Shown: positions 1 through 11,833 of the stretch, piece after piece
Layout of the letters: every line of letters begins with the position of its first letter
Numbering within the stretch: position 1 is the first letter of the stretch
Origin: Guadua angustifolia
Taxonomy: Eukaryota > Streptophyta > Magnoliopsida > Poales > Poaceae
Reading direction: 5' to 3'
DNA: 64,000 nucleotides
NCBI GenBank assembly: GCA_036346375.1
Contig: JAYEVE010000989.1
Location: 1-64,000 of the forward strand
The notes under the pieces: model-generated
Database searches by the model: none
Told to the model about the DNA's origin: nothing
Seen by the model: the letters and a program-made list of their open reading frames with translations, nothing else
Made by a program: the position numbers and the translations under genes

Positions 1-1622
1 GATATAGAAAAATATATTTTATCTTGCTTTGCATCCTAATCTGTTAGAACAAAGCCCTTAAGTAATAAGGTTACAAGAAACATATATTATGAATAGTAAA
101 ATTTATGAAACATGTAATCAATGTATACTTCTATTAATCCAAATAATTTTTACATCTTGAATTTGATATTATAAATAAAAGGATGCATAATTTTAGTCTC
201 TCGAATTCGTAAAATAAGAAAAGATAATACATAAAAGAAACCATGCATTGTTCAATCTACTAACAATTTGAACGTAAATACTTAATCGTCCAAAACACGA
301 GAACTTGAAATCATATAATCCAAACCCTATAATATTCTTGTTTTCTGTAGTGAATCTGTATTTGGTTCTCTATCTATTTCTTTTGCCCTTATTGAAGTTT
401 GTTATTTGCTCTTTATTGTTTTTAGTCGGTAACGACATGTAGTACCCAACGTCTCTGTTTCCATCGTCGCCTTCGTCAGCTGCAACCTTGACTTCGTTGT
501 AAATAAGAGATTAAGCAAGGAAAGCACCCCTTTGATCATATTGATCCCAGTATTTAATTTTCCTTTTGTTTATCAAATGGTTTCATGCATACGTTTATTT
601 TTTTGTAAATTTGTTATTTTGTGGTGTTGGTAGTTATACCTGTTGTCTCACGAAACTCCCTTGATATGTATAACTTGTGAACCTTGATAACCATAGATTA
701 AGGATAGACATTACTTAATGTCATCATGGGTATATGCGATTACATATTATACATGCTTAGCCATACTTTAGAATCAACAAAGTAGATGATCAGATCAAAA
801 TGGTTTCCTGAGAACTTAAAATGGTTGGAAATGACACTATTGGTTATTGGTATTTTTGATTAAAAACCCAAAATAAAACTATGGTTTTGACGTAGGTGAT
901 TATTGGCAATAGTCAGATGTGTAAAGGGAATTGCACGTAGTGTAGGGTGAAGTATCGCCCGTGTCGGATTAAGGACCGAACATCATGTTGTATGATCCAA
1001 GATATATCCATACAAACCATAAGTGTTGGGCTAGGGTAGCCTTAAACCAATTAAGTTACCTAGTTTAACTTTGCATTTATGGAAGGCGGGAGTTAGCACA
1101 GGCATTCCTTTCTAGGTCTGCTTGTAGGGGTTTCTACTTACTAATGCAACAATGTACGCCATGATATGGGGAGTTCCATCATTTCTATGCTCTGAATTCT
1201 CTTGCTATAGTATGGGTTAACGTCCTGGGCTGGTGACTATGGGTGGCAGTGATCACACACTTAAGTGGAGTATGTGTGTCACCTCTAGTCCAATGCATGA
1301 GTGAGGTTCGATTCATGTTTCTAGGTGCCCACAGCATGTACGGCGATGCATGATAGGAATTAGTTGGTGACTAGCATTTATATTTAAGTGGCTTGTGGAG
1401 CTTTGCATGTGGTGAGCGAGAATAACATAAAAGAGAAGCGGTGCAAATTGAGAGCCTGTCAAAAAAATCCTTTCAATGTTTCTATGTGTTCATTGTCTCC
1501 CCTGTGAAAGTGTGCGTCCATGGGAAAATTGATTTTTCCATCCTACCCAACTTTAGTTTGAGAGCTCGAGAGTGATATCACGTGAGTTGAGTCCATGAGT
1601 TACGTTGAGTGATCAAAACATT
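1..1622. other. AT-rich non-coding DNA, probable degraded retroelement/LTR sequence
   Basis: No open frame of useful length or recognisable protein was seen. The last part runs directly into a copia-type primer-binding site, so it probably includes a copia 5' LTR whose left end I could not define. Parts of 900-1300 look loosely like grass gypsy LTR sequence, but this is an impression, not an alignment. Confidence 0.35.
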
Positions 1623-1634
1623 TGGTATCAAAGC
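1623..1634 (+). other. Degenerate copia primer-binding site
   Basis: The 12-mer TGGTATCAAAGC differs by one base from TGGTATCAGAGC, the common plant retrotransposon primer site complementary to initiator methionine tRNA. A copia gag start follows 20 bases downstream, which supports the reading. Confidence 0.6.
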
Positions 1635-1653
1635 ATGAATTCTTGATCCATAT

Positions 1654-1881
1654 ATGCCCAAGTTCACGACACACTCTCTGGGAAGTGGTGCCTCTAGTGA
1701 CGAGACGATGTTGGGTGCGACAACGAAGAAAGGTTTTTGCCATCTCTCTACATTATCCATGCTCACAAAGAGCAATTACGTAGCATGGGAAATCAAGATG
1801 AAGATGTATATAAGAGCTCAAGGAGTTTGGGACATTATCGTGGACGGCAACATCGATGTGCACAAGGTGTTGACAAATTAG
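1654..1881 (+). pseudogene. Ty1/copia gag N-terminal fragment
   Basis: A 75-residue open frame starting MPKFTTHSL contains the copia Gag N-terminal pattern LTKSNYVAWEIKMKMYIRAQ followed by GVWD (DUF4219/UBN2-like region), which in intact elements begins the capsid protein that packages the RNA. The frame stops after about 75 residues, whereas copia Gag is usually several hundred. The rest of this element is not contiguous: the next recognisable sequence is the Tat-1 gypsy element. It is a broken relic, and its clade cannot be fixed from so little sequence. Confidence 0.65.
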
Positions 1882-2420
1882 ACATTTTCCAGATTAAATT
1901 CCAAATATAAATCATGAACAACATCACAGAAACTAGCATGTGTATCTCTAACATACTAGATAGCACGAACATCATGATCATCTTGATAAACATGATTAAC
2001 CACGAGATTAGAACAGATTGAACGTACTGTGGCCAGAACACGGGTCGACCTTGAGGCTCCATAGCCGGGACCGATTCCCAGAATTCTTTTGAGGTCGAGG
2101 TCGGGCGGAAACATAATGCCAGGCCGTGGATGAGCGACACCTGGCGCCTCTTGATCTCCGGAACCCTGGTACGGATGCAAACGGTTGGTGACACCTGCTG
2201 TCTTCTCGAGACCGCAGCCCAGGCCTTAATTGCGCCTGTCAAATCATGGCTAGCACACCCTTCGAAGCGCCGCGGCCTGGATTTGATGACGGCACGGCCT
2301 AGAAACCTAAGACCGCAGCGTCTGTTGAAGAAACTTCCGATCTGCGCCCTTCGTCTCCCAAGCCTCCAAGCCCAAGCGAAAACTTCCTCTCCCCCTTCGA
2401 CCGAAATCGCCACGATTGCC
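1882..2420. other. Junction and leader region left of the Tat-1 antisense gene
   Basis: This stretch carries no recognisable protein on either strand. It changes from AT-rich to GC-rich at about 2030, which probably marks entry into the Tat-1 element. The GC-rich part would be promoter and 5' leader of the plus-strand antisense gene starting at 2421. A left LTR matching the right LTR at 11834 was looked for here by eye and not found. Confidence 0.35.
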
Positions 2421-5400
2421 ATGGCCAAGCTTGGGAGGAGCACGCTGTCGCCCGCAAGGATGAAGGAGCTCGAGACCCTGGGGCTGCTTGACCCATTCAC
2501 GTGGCGGCTGCCGGGCAACGAGACCGAGCCATGCCCTAGGGACGACGAGATCGTCTGCACCGAGCACTATGTCCTCTTCGGCCTGCGGACCCCGGAGAGC
2601 GAGTTCCTCTCCGTGGTCCTCACCAGTTGCGAGATCGAGCTTATAAACCTGGTGCCGAACTCCATTCTTACTCTCGCCATCTTCTCCCATCTGTGCGAGG
2701 GGTTCCTGGGAATCCTTCCCAACCCCTCGCTTTTCTTTCGGTACTTCAGCCTCTTCCGCTCTGGGAAGGACCCTGTGGTCGGGTGCCTCTACTTCCGGTA
2801 GCGGACAGGGATCAAGTGGTCCTTCCCCAAGATCCAAGCTCGGGACTCCCTTGGGCCATAGTCCGAGCGGTGGTTCTATCTGAAGAAAGGGGAGCACGGC
2901 ACGCTGTCATACGAGGGAAAGCCCGTCGGTGGGAAGAAGGAGACCCTAGAGGCGGATGATCCCGAGGCCGACGAAGAAGCCATCGCTGCCATTCACCTCT
3001 GCGCCAAGCGCGGCCTCACCGGGCAGGCGATCGTCGTCGACTTTCTGCGGAACCGGGTGTCCCCTCTGCAGAGGCGGATGCACCCGTTCTACGAGATCCA
3101 ATGGTGCATCGACTCGACCCGTGAGGGTACGTCTGGTATGCCTCCCTGCCTTGTGGCCTTGCTCGAGTCCTCCCATCACGCTTCTTTGAGTATGGTTCCC
3201 TTTTTGCAGCGCCGAAGGAGTCTTGGGTTGCCGCCAGGATGAACGAGATGTTCGAGAAACTGGCGCACAATTACTCCATAGACGACTCCGTGCCGAAGAA
3301 CGTGCTCCGCCGCAAGGCCGAGGTAAGCCATCCCGACCAACGGATCGACTGGAGCGACCCCGCGGCCCGTAATGACCCTTTTCCGCATGCAGGACCACCA
3401 GGAGCTGCTCGGCACGGCCAGGCGGATGCTCCCGCTGCCCGGGATGGGCAGGAGCAAGAAAGGGAAGAAGAGACCCTCCTCGGCCGACGCGGACCGCCAG
3501 GAGGCGAAGAAAACTCATGTCGAGTGGGGCGATCGTGCCATGGTGAGGATCCCGCCGGTCGAGCCCCCGAGCCCGTGCTCGTGTGCCTTGTTGGTTTGAC
3601 GCATTCTCCTTTTTGCAAAGAAGAGAGCGGGCGCGCCTGCCAGTCTTTGAGCTCTCCCGGCCCGGGACCTCAATCTCGTAACCTCGCTGGCTGGGTGGCG
3701 TTAGGCAGCACGCCCCGAGACCCCGATCGCGGCGTCAAGAAGCGAAGTGCCCCCTCGGCCTCGAGGCAACAAGACCTTCGCCGCCCGACGAGGCGGAGGT
3801 AGTGTCCTGTAGGTTCACGCTTTGGTCTTCGTCTTCCTCGCACTTCGGGCTTAGTGTATGTCTTTGATCGCAGACCTTGAGCACCCGAGCTCGAATCTTG
3901 CCCGTTTTGACGATGCCTGTTGTTCAGGGCGAATCCGAGTCCGAGGAGGACACCTTCGAGTTGGTCCGGCACCGGCCTTCACGCCCGACCCGGACCCCCT
4001 CGGGGCCACCAAGCCGCGCCCCCGGATGGTGAGTTCTACCAAGGGGTCGACGACCCGGACGAGGAGGAAAACAAGCCCGCGACCAGCGCAGACTTTAGCA
4101 CCGACGAGGCGCACGACGCAGCTGCCGTCATCGACTTTCCCGAGGCTAACGCGAGGGAGGACGCCCAAAGCTTCGTGGCTGCGCCCGAGGCGGCACCCCA
4201 GGTTCCCCCGACCACGGCCGCTCCGGGTGCCGAGGCCGCGATTCTGCCGGCCGCCGAAGGTGATCGGGTCATAGGAGCTCCACAGTCCTGCTCAGATGCG
4301 GCTGCGTCGGGCGCTGAGGCCGCAACATCCCAGGCGCGGAGGCTAAGAATGCTGCGGTGGATCCGGCCGCCGTCCCCTTGGCGCCGGAGACGAGTGGGGC
4401 CTTGACCGTGGAGGTCGGGACCAGCACCGCCACCACGCCCTCCCCCATCGACGAGTTGAACCCACCGGGGGAGGCAGCGGACGACCAGGCCGCCCCCAGG
4501 GCGGGGGCTCAAGGTCCTGGCCCAAGCGTGCCAGCGGTGGCCGAGGTCGACCTCGACACTGGAGCGGCGGCCGACGAGGAGGAGGAGATCCCTCGCGATC
4601 ATATTGACGACCGCGAGGAGTTCACCCGCGCACGCCTGGAGGGCCATCTACGCGAGGTAAGGGTCTTCCCGCATACCTCGTAGTTCGAAGTCTAGGCCCT
4701 TTTGTCCCCTCTCATTTTGGGCCACCCTTTTCGTCGTGAAGGTGATCGTCCATGCCTCTCGAGGGCTACAAGGCCTTCAAGAGCATGCTGACGCGTCTTG
4801 AGGGCCTCTCAATGCGATAGAGGCACGGGAGGTCGAGCGCCTGGGCTCATCAGGACCATCGAGGTCGAGCAGGGGGAGCTCGAGCAGAAGGCCCGAGAGC
4901 TCGCTGACCTGCACCAGACGATGAGGGCTCAGGAGGTAGCCCACGCGGCCGAGCTCGAGCAGACCAGGACCTCCGAGCGCGAGCACGGCTTTAAAGCCGT
5001 GGAGCAAGAGCGTGCTCGCTCGGCCAAAGCACTCGAGGCCGAGCGGGCTAAAGTCGAAGCCCTGGAGAAGGCTGCCGCGGAGAGGACGTCTCCCCTGCCG
5101 AAGGCGTCCCCCGAGCTCGAGGCCAAGGTCTTGGAGCTCGAGAAGAAGCTTGAGCGCATCGGCAAGGCGGTCGAAGATGAGCAAGCCAAAGTCGAGGCGC
5201 TGGAGAAGGCCGCCGCGGATCAGTCGTCCTTCTCAGCGAAAGCGCCTCCCGAGCTCGAGGCCAAGATCTCGGAGCTCGAGGGGAGGCTCGAGCGCGCCAA
5301 AAGGGCGGCGACGAGCGCCATGGCCCAGCTCCAAGACGAACGGCGCCGGGCTGCGGAGGCCTCCACGGTAGCCCTCCAGAACCAGAGCGAGCTGTCGGCT

Positions 5401-5463
5401 CTGAGGGCCAGAGTCAACGAGCTCGAGCAGGAGAAGCTTGCCCACGAGATGGCCAAGCTGTAA
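2421..5463 (+). pseudogene. Tat-1 antisense gene: gypsy-type 'transposase_28' (PF04195-like) protein with C-terminal coiled coil
   Basis: This gene runs opposite to gag-pol in the Tat-1 3' region. The frame from ATG 2421 begins MAKLGRSTLSP and contains the conserved block with ELINLVPNSI and FSHLCEGFLGI, typical of the plant 'putative gypsy type transposon' family, whose function is unknown. Introns are visible. A donor at 3127 and acceptor ending 3209 join REG-type to KESWVAARM sequence; a second donor at 3323 pairs with an acceptor ending 3392; another donor lies near 4655. The middle part is acidic and Pro/Ala-rich. The last exon (about 4850-5460) is a Glu/Ala/Lys coiled coil with a 46-residue unit repeated twice (about 5041-5316). 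A TAG after the first exon block (about 2800) and frame changes near 4800 show that this copy is decayed. Confidence 0.75.
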
Positions 5464-6036
5464 AAACACTGAAAAATATGTTAATAGAGCTGTAAGTTGT
5501 TTTGGAGAGTAGGAAAAGCTATTGTCTTGTTTTAAGCTTATAGTCGAGGCAATTTGGTGTTCGTCCCTTTTGCTCCTAGTCGTGCGCTGTAGGTCGTATG
5601 CCAACAGGATACCCTTATCCAGCCCCCGTTGGGTCCGAGGTCGAGCAACGCCGGCCTTGGGCGCAAAATTTGTGCGCTAGCAAACGAACACGACCTGCAG
5701 GATAGTGAAAAAGGTCCGCACGGGATATAGAGGTGGTTATTCCCAGACCAACATCCGAGTCACGACCGCGATATGCGTGACCGCCGATCAGCCAAAGTGG
5801 CGGCTTCGTGTTCGAGCTCAGGCGCAGGGAGAGCTGGATTGCGAAGAGGTTCAGCTTACGTTTAGCTCGAATCCTTTGGGGTGAACGTCGAGCTCGCGGC
5901 ACAGACCAAGAGCAAGTGCGAAGGTCGCGTTCGGAAAAAGGTTCCGAACAAAAGGGAACAATACCATCACAAGTGGAGGCAGACGTAAAAGTCGAGCATG
6001 AAAGAACAGCTTTATTGAGACTTAAGGTATAGAGGT
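5464..6036. other. Non-coding spacer between Tat-1 antisense gene and pol
   Basis: The antisense gene (plus) and pol (minus) converge on this interval of about 570 bases, so both would terminate here. It includes a short pyrimidine-rich run near 5620. No protein similarity was recognised. Confidence 0.5.
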
Positions 6037-7585
6037 TACACATAAAACTTTCGAAGATGATCTATGTTCCACGAGCTAGAGAGCTCTCTGCCATCGGGCA
6101 TCGCTAGCCGGTAAGCCCCCGTGCGATCTGTTGAAACGACTCTGTAGGGGCCCTCCCACCGTGGGGATAACTTGTTGGCGTTGGACAGTGCCTGAATCTG
6201 TCTCAGGGCTAAGTCCCCAACAAGGAGCTCCCTAGGTCGTACCGACCGAGACGCATGTCTGCGAAGAGTTTACAGGTAGTGCGTTGATCGTAGCAGTGCA
6301 CGACATCTTACTTCTTCTGCGAGGGTAAGGTCGAGAGACCGTTCGTGCTAGAAGTTGACTTGGTCGACCAAGCTAACCCTGGCAGAGCCCAACAGAACCT
6401 CGCAAGGGCGGGGCGGCAAGATCGAACACGTTTGGAAGGGTGTGGACCTGTGGCTCGGCTTGCCGTGGTACGAATAGACCATAGGACGGTGGAAAGTTCA
6501 TCCACCCAGGTCTTGCCGTAGCGTTCGAGCTCATCTGTAACTCGCTTCTTGACGCCCTAGACAATTTGCCTGTTGGCGCGTTCCGCTGCTCCGTTGCTCT
6601 GGGGGTGAGCCACCAAAGCGAAACATATTTTGATGTCGAGTTCCTCGCAAAACTTCTGGAACAACTCACTAGTAAACTGTGTACCATTGTCAGTGATAAT
6701 TTTGCATGGAACCCCATACCTGGTGACCACGAACAAGCGGAAAAAATGAACTGCCGCTCGAGCAGTTATGGTCGAGACCGGTTCAGCTTCTATCCACTTG
6801 GTGAAGGTATCAACGGCGACGAACAGGAACCTCTTTCCCCCTGTTGCTTGGGGAAAAGGGCCGAGGATGTCCAGCCCCCATGTCGAGAAGGGCCAGGCGA
6901 GCGGGATGGTCTGGAGCGCGTACGCGGGCCGATGCAACTTCCGGGCGTGGAATTGGCATGCGCGGCAAGTGCGGATGATATCACGAGCATCTTGCAGAGC
7001 CGTCGGCCAATAATACCCCATGCGGAAGGCCTTGCCGACCATCGACCTGTACGAAGAATGCGCTCCACAGAGGCCTGAATGGATGTCATTTAGTAGGTAC
7101 TTACCCTCCTCCGTGGAGATGCACCATGTCAGGATGCCGGAAACATTTCGCCTGTAGAGCTTGCCCTCGACGAGCGTGTATAGACTCGCCCGGCGCTTGA
7201 CCCGGCTCCTTTCGGCAGGGTCGGGTGGTAGGTTACCCCGCGCAAGGAAGTTACGGATGGATTCGGCCAAGAAGGTGTATCCTTGACCACGGCGAGCATG
7301 ACCTCCTGGTCGGAGATCGAGGGAGCCGCCAGCATCTCGAGGATGACGTCGGGTGGTATCTCGTCGTCGGAGGAGGCGAGCTTGGAGAGGAAATCGGCGT
7401 TGGAGTTGTCCCTCCTGGGAATGTGCTTGAGCTCCAAGTTCTGAAACCACTTCTCCATTTTGCGCACCTCGGTAAGGTACTTTGCCATCGAGTCTCCTGA
7501 GCATTGGTACTCCTTGTTGTACTGGTTGACGATGAGCTGGGAGTCGCCCTTTACGACCAACCGGCGCACGCCCAAAGCTTTGCAA
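6037..7585 (-). pseudogene. Tat-1 integrase
   Basis: The minus-strand frames encode an integrase that would insert the cDNA copy. An N-terminal zinc-binding region ends in CRAC (about 6960). The catalytic core has LDILGPF, ITDNGTQF and a SNGAAERAN block supplying the D, D and E positions. A C-terminal part with KLSPRWEGPYRVV and SSWNIDHL ends at the stop codon at 6037. The core frame is open from 7585 to 6557, and the C-terminal part continues in shifted frames, so at least one frameshift separates them. There is no chromodomain, as expected for the Tat lineage. Confidence 0.85.
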
Positions 7586-9102
7586 GCTCGGAGGCCCGCC
7601 AAGAGGGCTTCGTACTCTGCCACATTATTGGTCGCCGCGAACCCAAAACGAACCACGTACCTCAGCTAGTCGCCGCGCGGTGTGAGAATAAGGATGCCAG
7701 CCCCCGAGCACTTGAAGGACCTCGAGCCGTCGAAGAACATGACCCAAGGCTCTCCATCCTCGACCTCAGGCTCGGGCGCAGATTGCGACGCCTGCTCGAC
7801 CACGAAGTCGGCAAGCACCTGCGACTTGATGGTTGTTCGAGCGACGACCTGGACATCAAATGCTGCCAGCTTCATTGCCCACTTGGCGATGCGTCCGCCG
7901 CCGTCTGGGTTCCGCAAGATGTCCCCGAGCGGGAAGTTGCTCGGAACAACCACGGAATGCGCCTGAAAATAGTGCCGAAGCTTGCGCGACGCCATGAGGA
8001 GAGCATACAGCAGTTTCTGCACCTGCGGGTAGCGCTCCTTCGGGCCGTGCAAGACCTCGCTGACGTAATAAATTGGGTGTTGTTGAGACCCCCGTTCGGC
8101 CACCAGGACGGCACTGACAGCGTGGGTGGTGGTTGCGAGGTAGAGCAGCAACCTCTCACTAGGTTGTGGCGTTGTAAGGAGGGGTGGGGACGACAGGTAT
8201 ACCTTCAGCTCGTCGAAGGACCGCTGCGCCTCTGGAGTCCACTCGAAGCCCCCGTGCTTGCGCAGAGTTTGGAAGAATGGGAGCCCACGCTCGCCGAGCC
8301 TCGAGATGAACCTGCTGAGGGCGGCCACACGGCCGGTGAGGCTCTGCACCTGTTTGATCGAGGTCGGGGGCACCATCTGCTCGATCGCCTCGATTTTCTT
8401 TGGATTCGGGCCGACCCCCGAGCCCTCAATCATGTAGCCGAGCACCTTCCCCGACGCCGCGCCGAACACGTACTTCTCGGGATTGAGCTTGATCTTGTGC
8501 CTGTTCAGGTTGGCGAAGGTTTCCTCGAGGTCGCGAACGTGGTCGCCCTCGGATGGGCTCTTGACGATGATGTCGTCCACGTAGACCACAAGGTTCCGCC
8601 CGATCTGGGGTTCGAAGGTCTTGGTCATCAGACGCTGAAACATGGCCCCCGCATTGCGCAGACCAAATGACATGGTCGTATAGCAATAGGTGCCAAACGG
8701 CGTGATGAAGGATGTCTTGTTCTCGTCATTGACCGCCAGCTTGATCTAGTGGTATCCCGAGTAAGCATCCAAGAAGCTCAGCATTTTGGCATTTGCGGTG
8801 GAGTCGACGATCTGGTCGATGCGCGAAAGCGGGAAGTTGTCCTTCGGGCAAGCTGAGTTTAACCCCGTATGGTCGACGCACATTCTCCACTTTCCCCCTT
8901 TCTTCTCCACGATGACCGGGTTGGCCAGCCACTCGGAGTAGTCAATTTCACGGATGAATCCGGCCTTCAAGAGCTTGCCAAGATTCTCCTTGATGACCGC
9001 GACCTTCTCCGGGGAGAAGCGACGCAGTTTCTGGCGCACAGGTCGAGAGCCGGATCTCACCTGCAACTTGTGTTCGATCACCTCCCTCGGAACGCCGGGC
9101 AT
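7129..9102 (-). pseudogene. Tat-1 reverse transcriptase with two RNase H domains
   Basis: RT begins in the frame starting at 9102, with the IDYSEWLANPVIVEKK and LSFLDAYSGYH motifs. One stop at about 8747 interrupts it, and it continues from 8673 with SFGLRNAGAMFQRL and the catalytic YVDD (8572-8583). The first RNase H follows (LLLYLATTTHAVSAVL, YPQVQKLLYAL). Further on, FFDGSRSF and NNVAEYEALLAGL (about 7756-7400) form a second RNase H, the 'additional RNase H' that distinguishes Tat elements. A second stop at about 7663 splits that domain. The sequence is otherwise long and open, suggesting moderate age. Confidence 0.88.
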
Positions 9103-9165
9103 GTCGGCGGGTTCCCAAGCGAATATGCCTTTATTGGCGCGAAAGAAGGTGACGGGCTCGAGTTC

Positions 9166-9873
9166 CTATTTGGAACTCAGCTCGGCCGAGATGTGGACGC
9201 ACTTGGTCGGGTCGCTCTCATCGAGCGGCACGGCTCTCGTCGCCCCACTGGGCTGGATCGCCACCTTTTGGCGGGCGTTCTTCGCCGTCGCCTCCGGGCC
9301 GCGTTGGGGCAGCACGCCTGCAAGAGCCAGGGCCTTGGTCTCACATCCATGTGCCACCTGCAGGTCGCCCAGCACGGTGATGATGCCGTTCGGGCCAGGC
9401 AGCTTCATACATCGGTGGCCATAATGGTTGGCCGCCATAAACTTGACCAAGGCAGGCCGCCCGAGAATGGCGTTGTACGGGAGGTCACCCTCGACCACCT
9501 CGAAGGTGATCAGCTCGGTGCGAAAGTTGTTCGAGTCGCCGAAGGTAACGGGCAAGACCACCTGCCCCAGGGGGATGGTCGAGCTCCCGGGAACGATCCC
9601 GAAGAAGGGTATGGCGATGCTCTTGACCTTCAACCGGGGAATCTGCATCCGGTCCAGCGCCCCTGCCTGCAGCAAGTTAAGAGAGCTGCCGCCGTCGACC
9701 ATGACGCGCCCGACCACAATATTGCTGATGGTCGGGGTCATGACCAAGGCGGTCTTCAGGTCTCGGGCCATACCTGGGAGAGCGTCCTCTAGAGAGAAAA
9801 TGATGGTGGCCCCGGCCCACTTGCAAGGCTGCTCGATGGGCTTCGGTGGCGACACAGTAGATGGTTCATGCAT
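9166..9873 (-). pseudogene. Tat-1 aspartic protease region
   Basis: The 235-residue frame carries VMVDGGSSLNLL, with the active-site DGGS at 9696-9682, and the downstream block AILGRPALVKF expected of a retropepsin. In intact elements this enzyme cuts the Gag-Pol polyprotein. It lies directly between gag (to 9886) and RT (from 9102), with only short gaps, consistent with one original polyprotein frame. This segment is uninterrupted, but the polyprotein around it is not. Confidence 0.8.
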
Positions 9874-9885
9874 GACCTTGACCTC

Positions 9886-11116
9886 TCACGATCGGTAGGC
9901 CGACGAGCCACCGAAGGTGACATCGATCCGGCGCTCGCCCTGCTGGAACTCCAAATAGACGTCGTCGTGCTCCGCGCCAGCGTTCACCCTGTCTGGCTGG
10001 TCGTCGTCTTTCGGGAGCACGGGCATCTCGCCTCGCCCATCATAGAAGGCCTCCAGCTTGCCCTGCCAAGCCTCGCAGTTCGCAGATCGTGGTCGGGCGC
10101 CGGCGAAACAGTAGAACTTTGCTTCATCATACCCCGGCCCTCGGCCCCTGCGCCGAGCACATCTGTGTCGGGGCCGGGCCGTCGGCCCTCTGCTGGGCCG
10201 GTTTCTGCGCCTGACAAGGTCGAGGTCGTCCTTGGCGAAGTTTGGAGCCTTCCCTAGCCTGATCTCGGACCTCAAGGATCGCTGCTGGTCGTCCATTGGC
10301 GACCTCCCGATGAGACCTCCGCCGCCCCTACGATCATGCTTCCGCTTCCTGGCGGCGGTGCCTTGGTCGGCGCCCCTGGAGTTGGACGGGCCGGCCTCTG
10401 TTTGGTTTAGACCAAGCTTACCTTGGTCGTAGTGGCGTTTCCAGTGGACAGCGTCGTTCGCATTCGCGTACCGCTCCGCCATGCAGAAAAGCTTGTTGAC
10501 GCTAAGCCTCGAGGTGATCTCCAGGTCTTCTGTGAGGCGCCGATCGCGGACGCTGAACTTGAAAGCCTTAATGACAGCTTCGTCAGAGATGCTCGGAATC
10601 AGGTTCCTTGTGTGGATGAATCGCCGCACAAAATCACGCAGCAGGCTCATTCTTGCCCTGGATGACACGATCCAGGTCCTTCTCCCTCCCCGGGCGCTCG
10701 TAACAAGTCTGGAAGTTGGAGCGAAGGGCGTTCTGGATTTAGTGCCACGACCTGAAAGAACCAGGTTTCTGGTTGAAAAGCCAAGTTCGTGCGGCACCGT
10801 CCAGGACGGTCAGGAGGTAATTGGCCATGACAAGCTCATCACCCCCGGCGGTCAAGATAGCGGTCGAGTAGATAGACAGGAATTCATCGGGGTTCTTGGT
10901 CCTGTCGAAATGCTCGATCAGCGCGGGCTTGAACCGAGCCGGCCACCGCACGCGGCGAAGGCCGTCAGAGTACGCCATGCAGCCATAGGGCGGGACAGGC
11001 GTGCGTCGGGTGTGGTCATCACCGACAAGGTCCCTGCTGCTACCGGATTCGGAGTCGAGGCTGCCTCGGTGACCTGATCTTCGGTGGGAACGACCACGAT
11101 TTGGGCAGAGAATCAC
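9886..11116 (-). pseudogene. Tat-1 gag
   Basis: Two minus-strand frames make up Gag. The first (11116-10739) holds RVRWPARFKPALIEHFDRTK and DEFLSIYSTAILTAGGDE, the core capsid pattern of Tat Gag. The second (10797-9886) continues it and ends in a basic, Arg/Gly-rich tail. A stop and frameshift near 10740 separate them. The nucleocapsid zinc knuckle is not clean in this copy. Gag would form the particle that packages the RNA. Confidence 0.75.
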
Positions 11117-11813
11117 GGCAAGTAAGCGCCAGCGATCTGGACCATCGGCGCTTGGGCGAAACGTCTGGGAGAGGTCCGCAGACCTGCCGGCCGACTTCGG
11201 AGCTTGTGGCTTCGCCCGGCCTCGCCCTGCTGGTCTACGGGCCCGCAGGACGCCGCGTCTGCGTCAAAGCCTCATCGAGCTTCGCCGCCGGGGCGGCTCT
11301 GCGCAGAGGCGTCCGATGGGTGCCGCAGGCGGTGGCGCGACGTGTTGTTATCGCTTTCGGGGGCGGGTCCCAGTGATGACCGGTGCTGCGGAGGGCAGCC
11401 TCGCCGCAGCCGATCGAGCTCTTCGGCGAGGCTCGGCCAAAGAGCTCCGACCTCGCCCTATCGGGTCACCATGACCCGGCGATAAGCGAGGCGCTCCCGT
11501 GAGAGGAGCTCGCGGCCCGTAAGACGTCTTGGCCTTCTCCGGCCTCCGGAGGGCGGTTATAAGCAGTTAATGGCGACACGCACCATCCGGCGAGCGTCTT
11601 CAGGGGTCTGCGGATCACGGTCATCCGTGTTTCCCTCCGCGCCTTGACCGTCCGCCATCAGAATGCAATGCTCGAATGGCAGTGGCAAAGGCGAAAACAG
11701 GGACACGGAGTCGGAGTCCGTGCCCGAATCCACGCTCGAGGAGAGTCCATCGACGAAGTGCGCCATGCTCCCGAGACCTTGATGTCGTTCCTGCAAAAAA
11801 GCGAAGCAATCGG
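11117..11813. other. Tat-1 leader between primer site and gag
   Basis: GC-rich, about 700 bases, corresponding to the untranslated leader of Tat-1 on the minus strand. The open frames seen in it on either strand do not resemble known proteins. Confidence 0.5.
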
Positions 11814-11831
11814 GCCCCACGGTGGGCGCCA
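11814..11831 (-). other. Tat-1 primer-binding site
   Basis: On the minus strand, two bases (GC) after the LTR end, the sequence reads TGGCGCCCACCGTGGGG, a tRNA-primer type site beginning TGG, the complement of a CCA tail. This form is common in grass Tat elements. I did not assign the tRNA species. Confidence 0.7.
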
Positions 11832-11833
11832 GC

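Noticed and set aside
1835..2897. Minus-strand frames of 241 and 196 codons
   Set aside because: They overlap the plus-strand antisense gene start of Tat-1, are low-complexity in translation, and one runs across the junction with the copia relic.
7504..8670. Plus-strand open frame of 388 codons
   Set aside because: It is the antisense shadow of the Tat-1 RT/RNase H, whose minus-strand motifs (YVDD, AYSGYH) are unmistakable. GC-rich codons on the other strand leave few stops.
8869..9792. Plus-strand open frame of 307 codons
   Set aside because: Antisense shadow of Tat-1 protease and RT N-terminus; no family resemblance.
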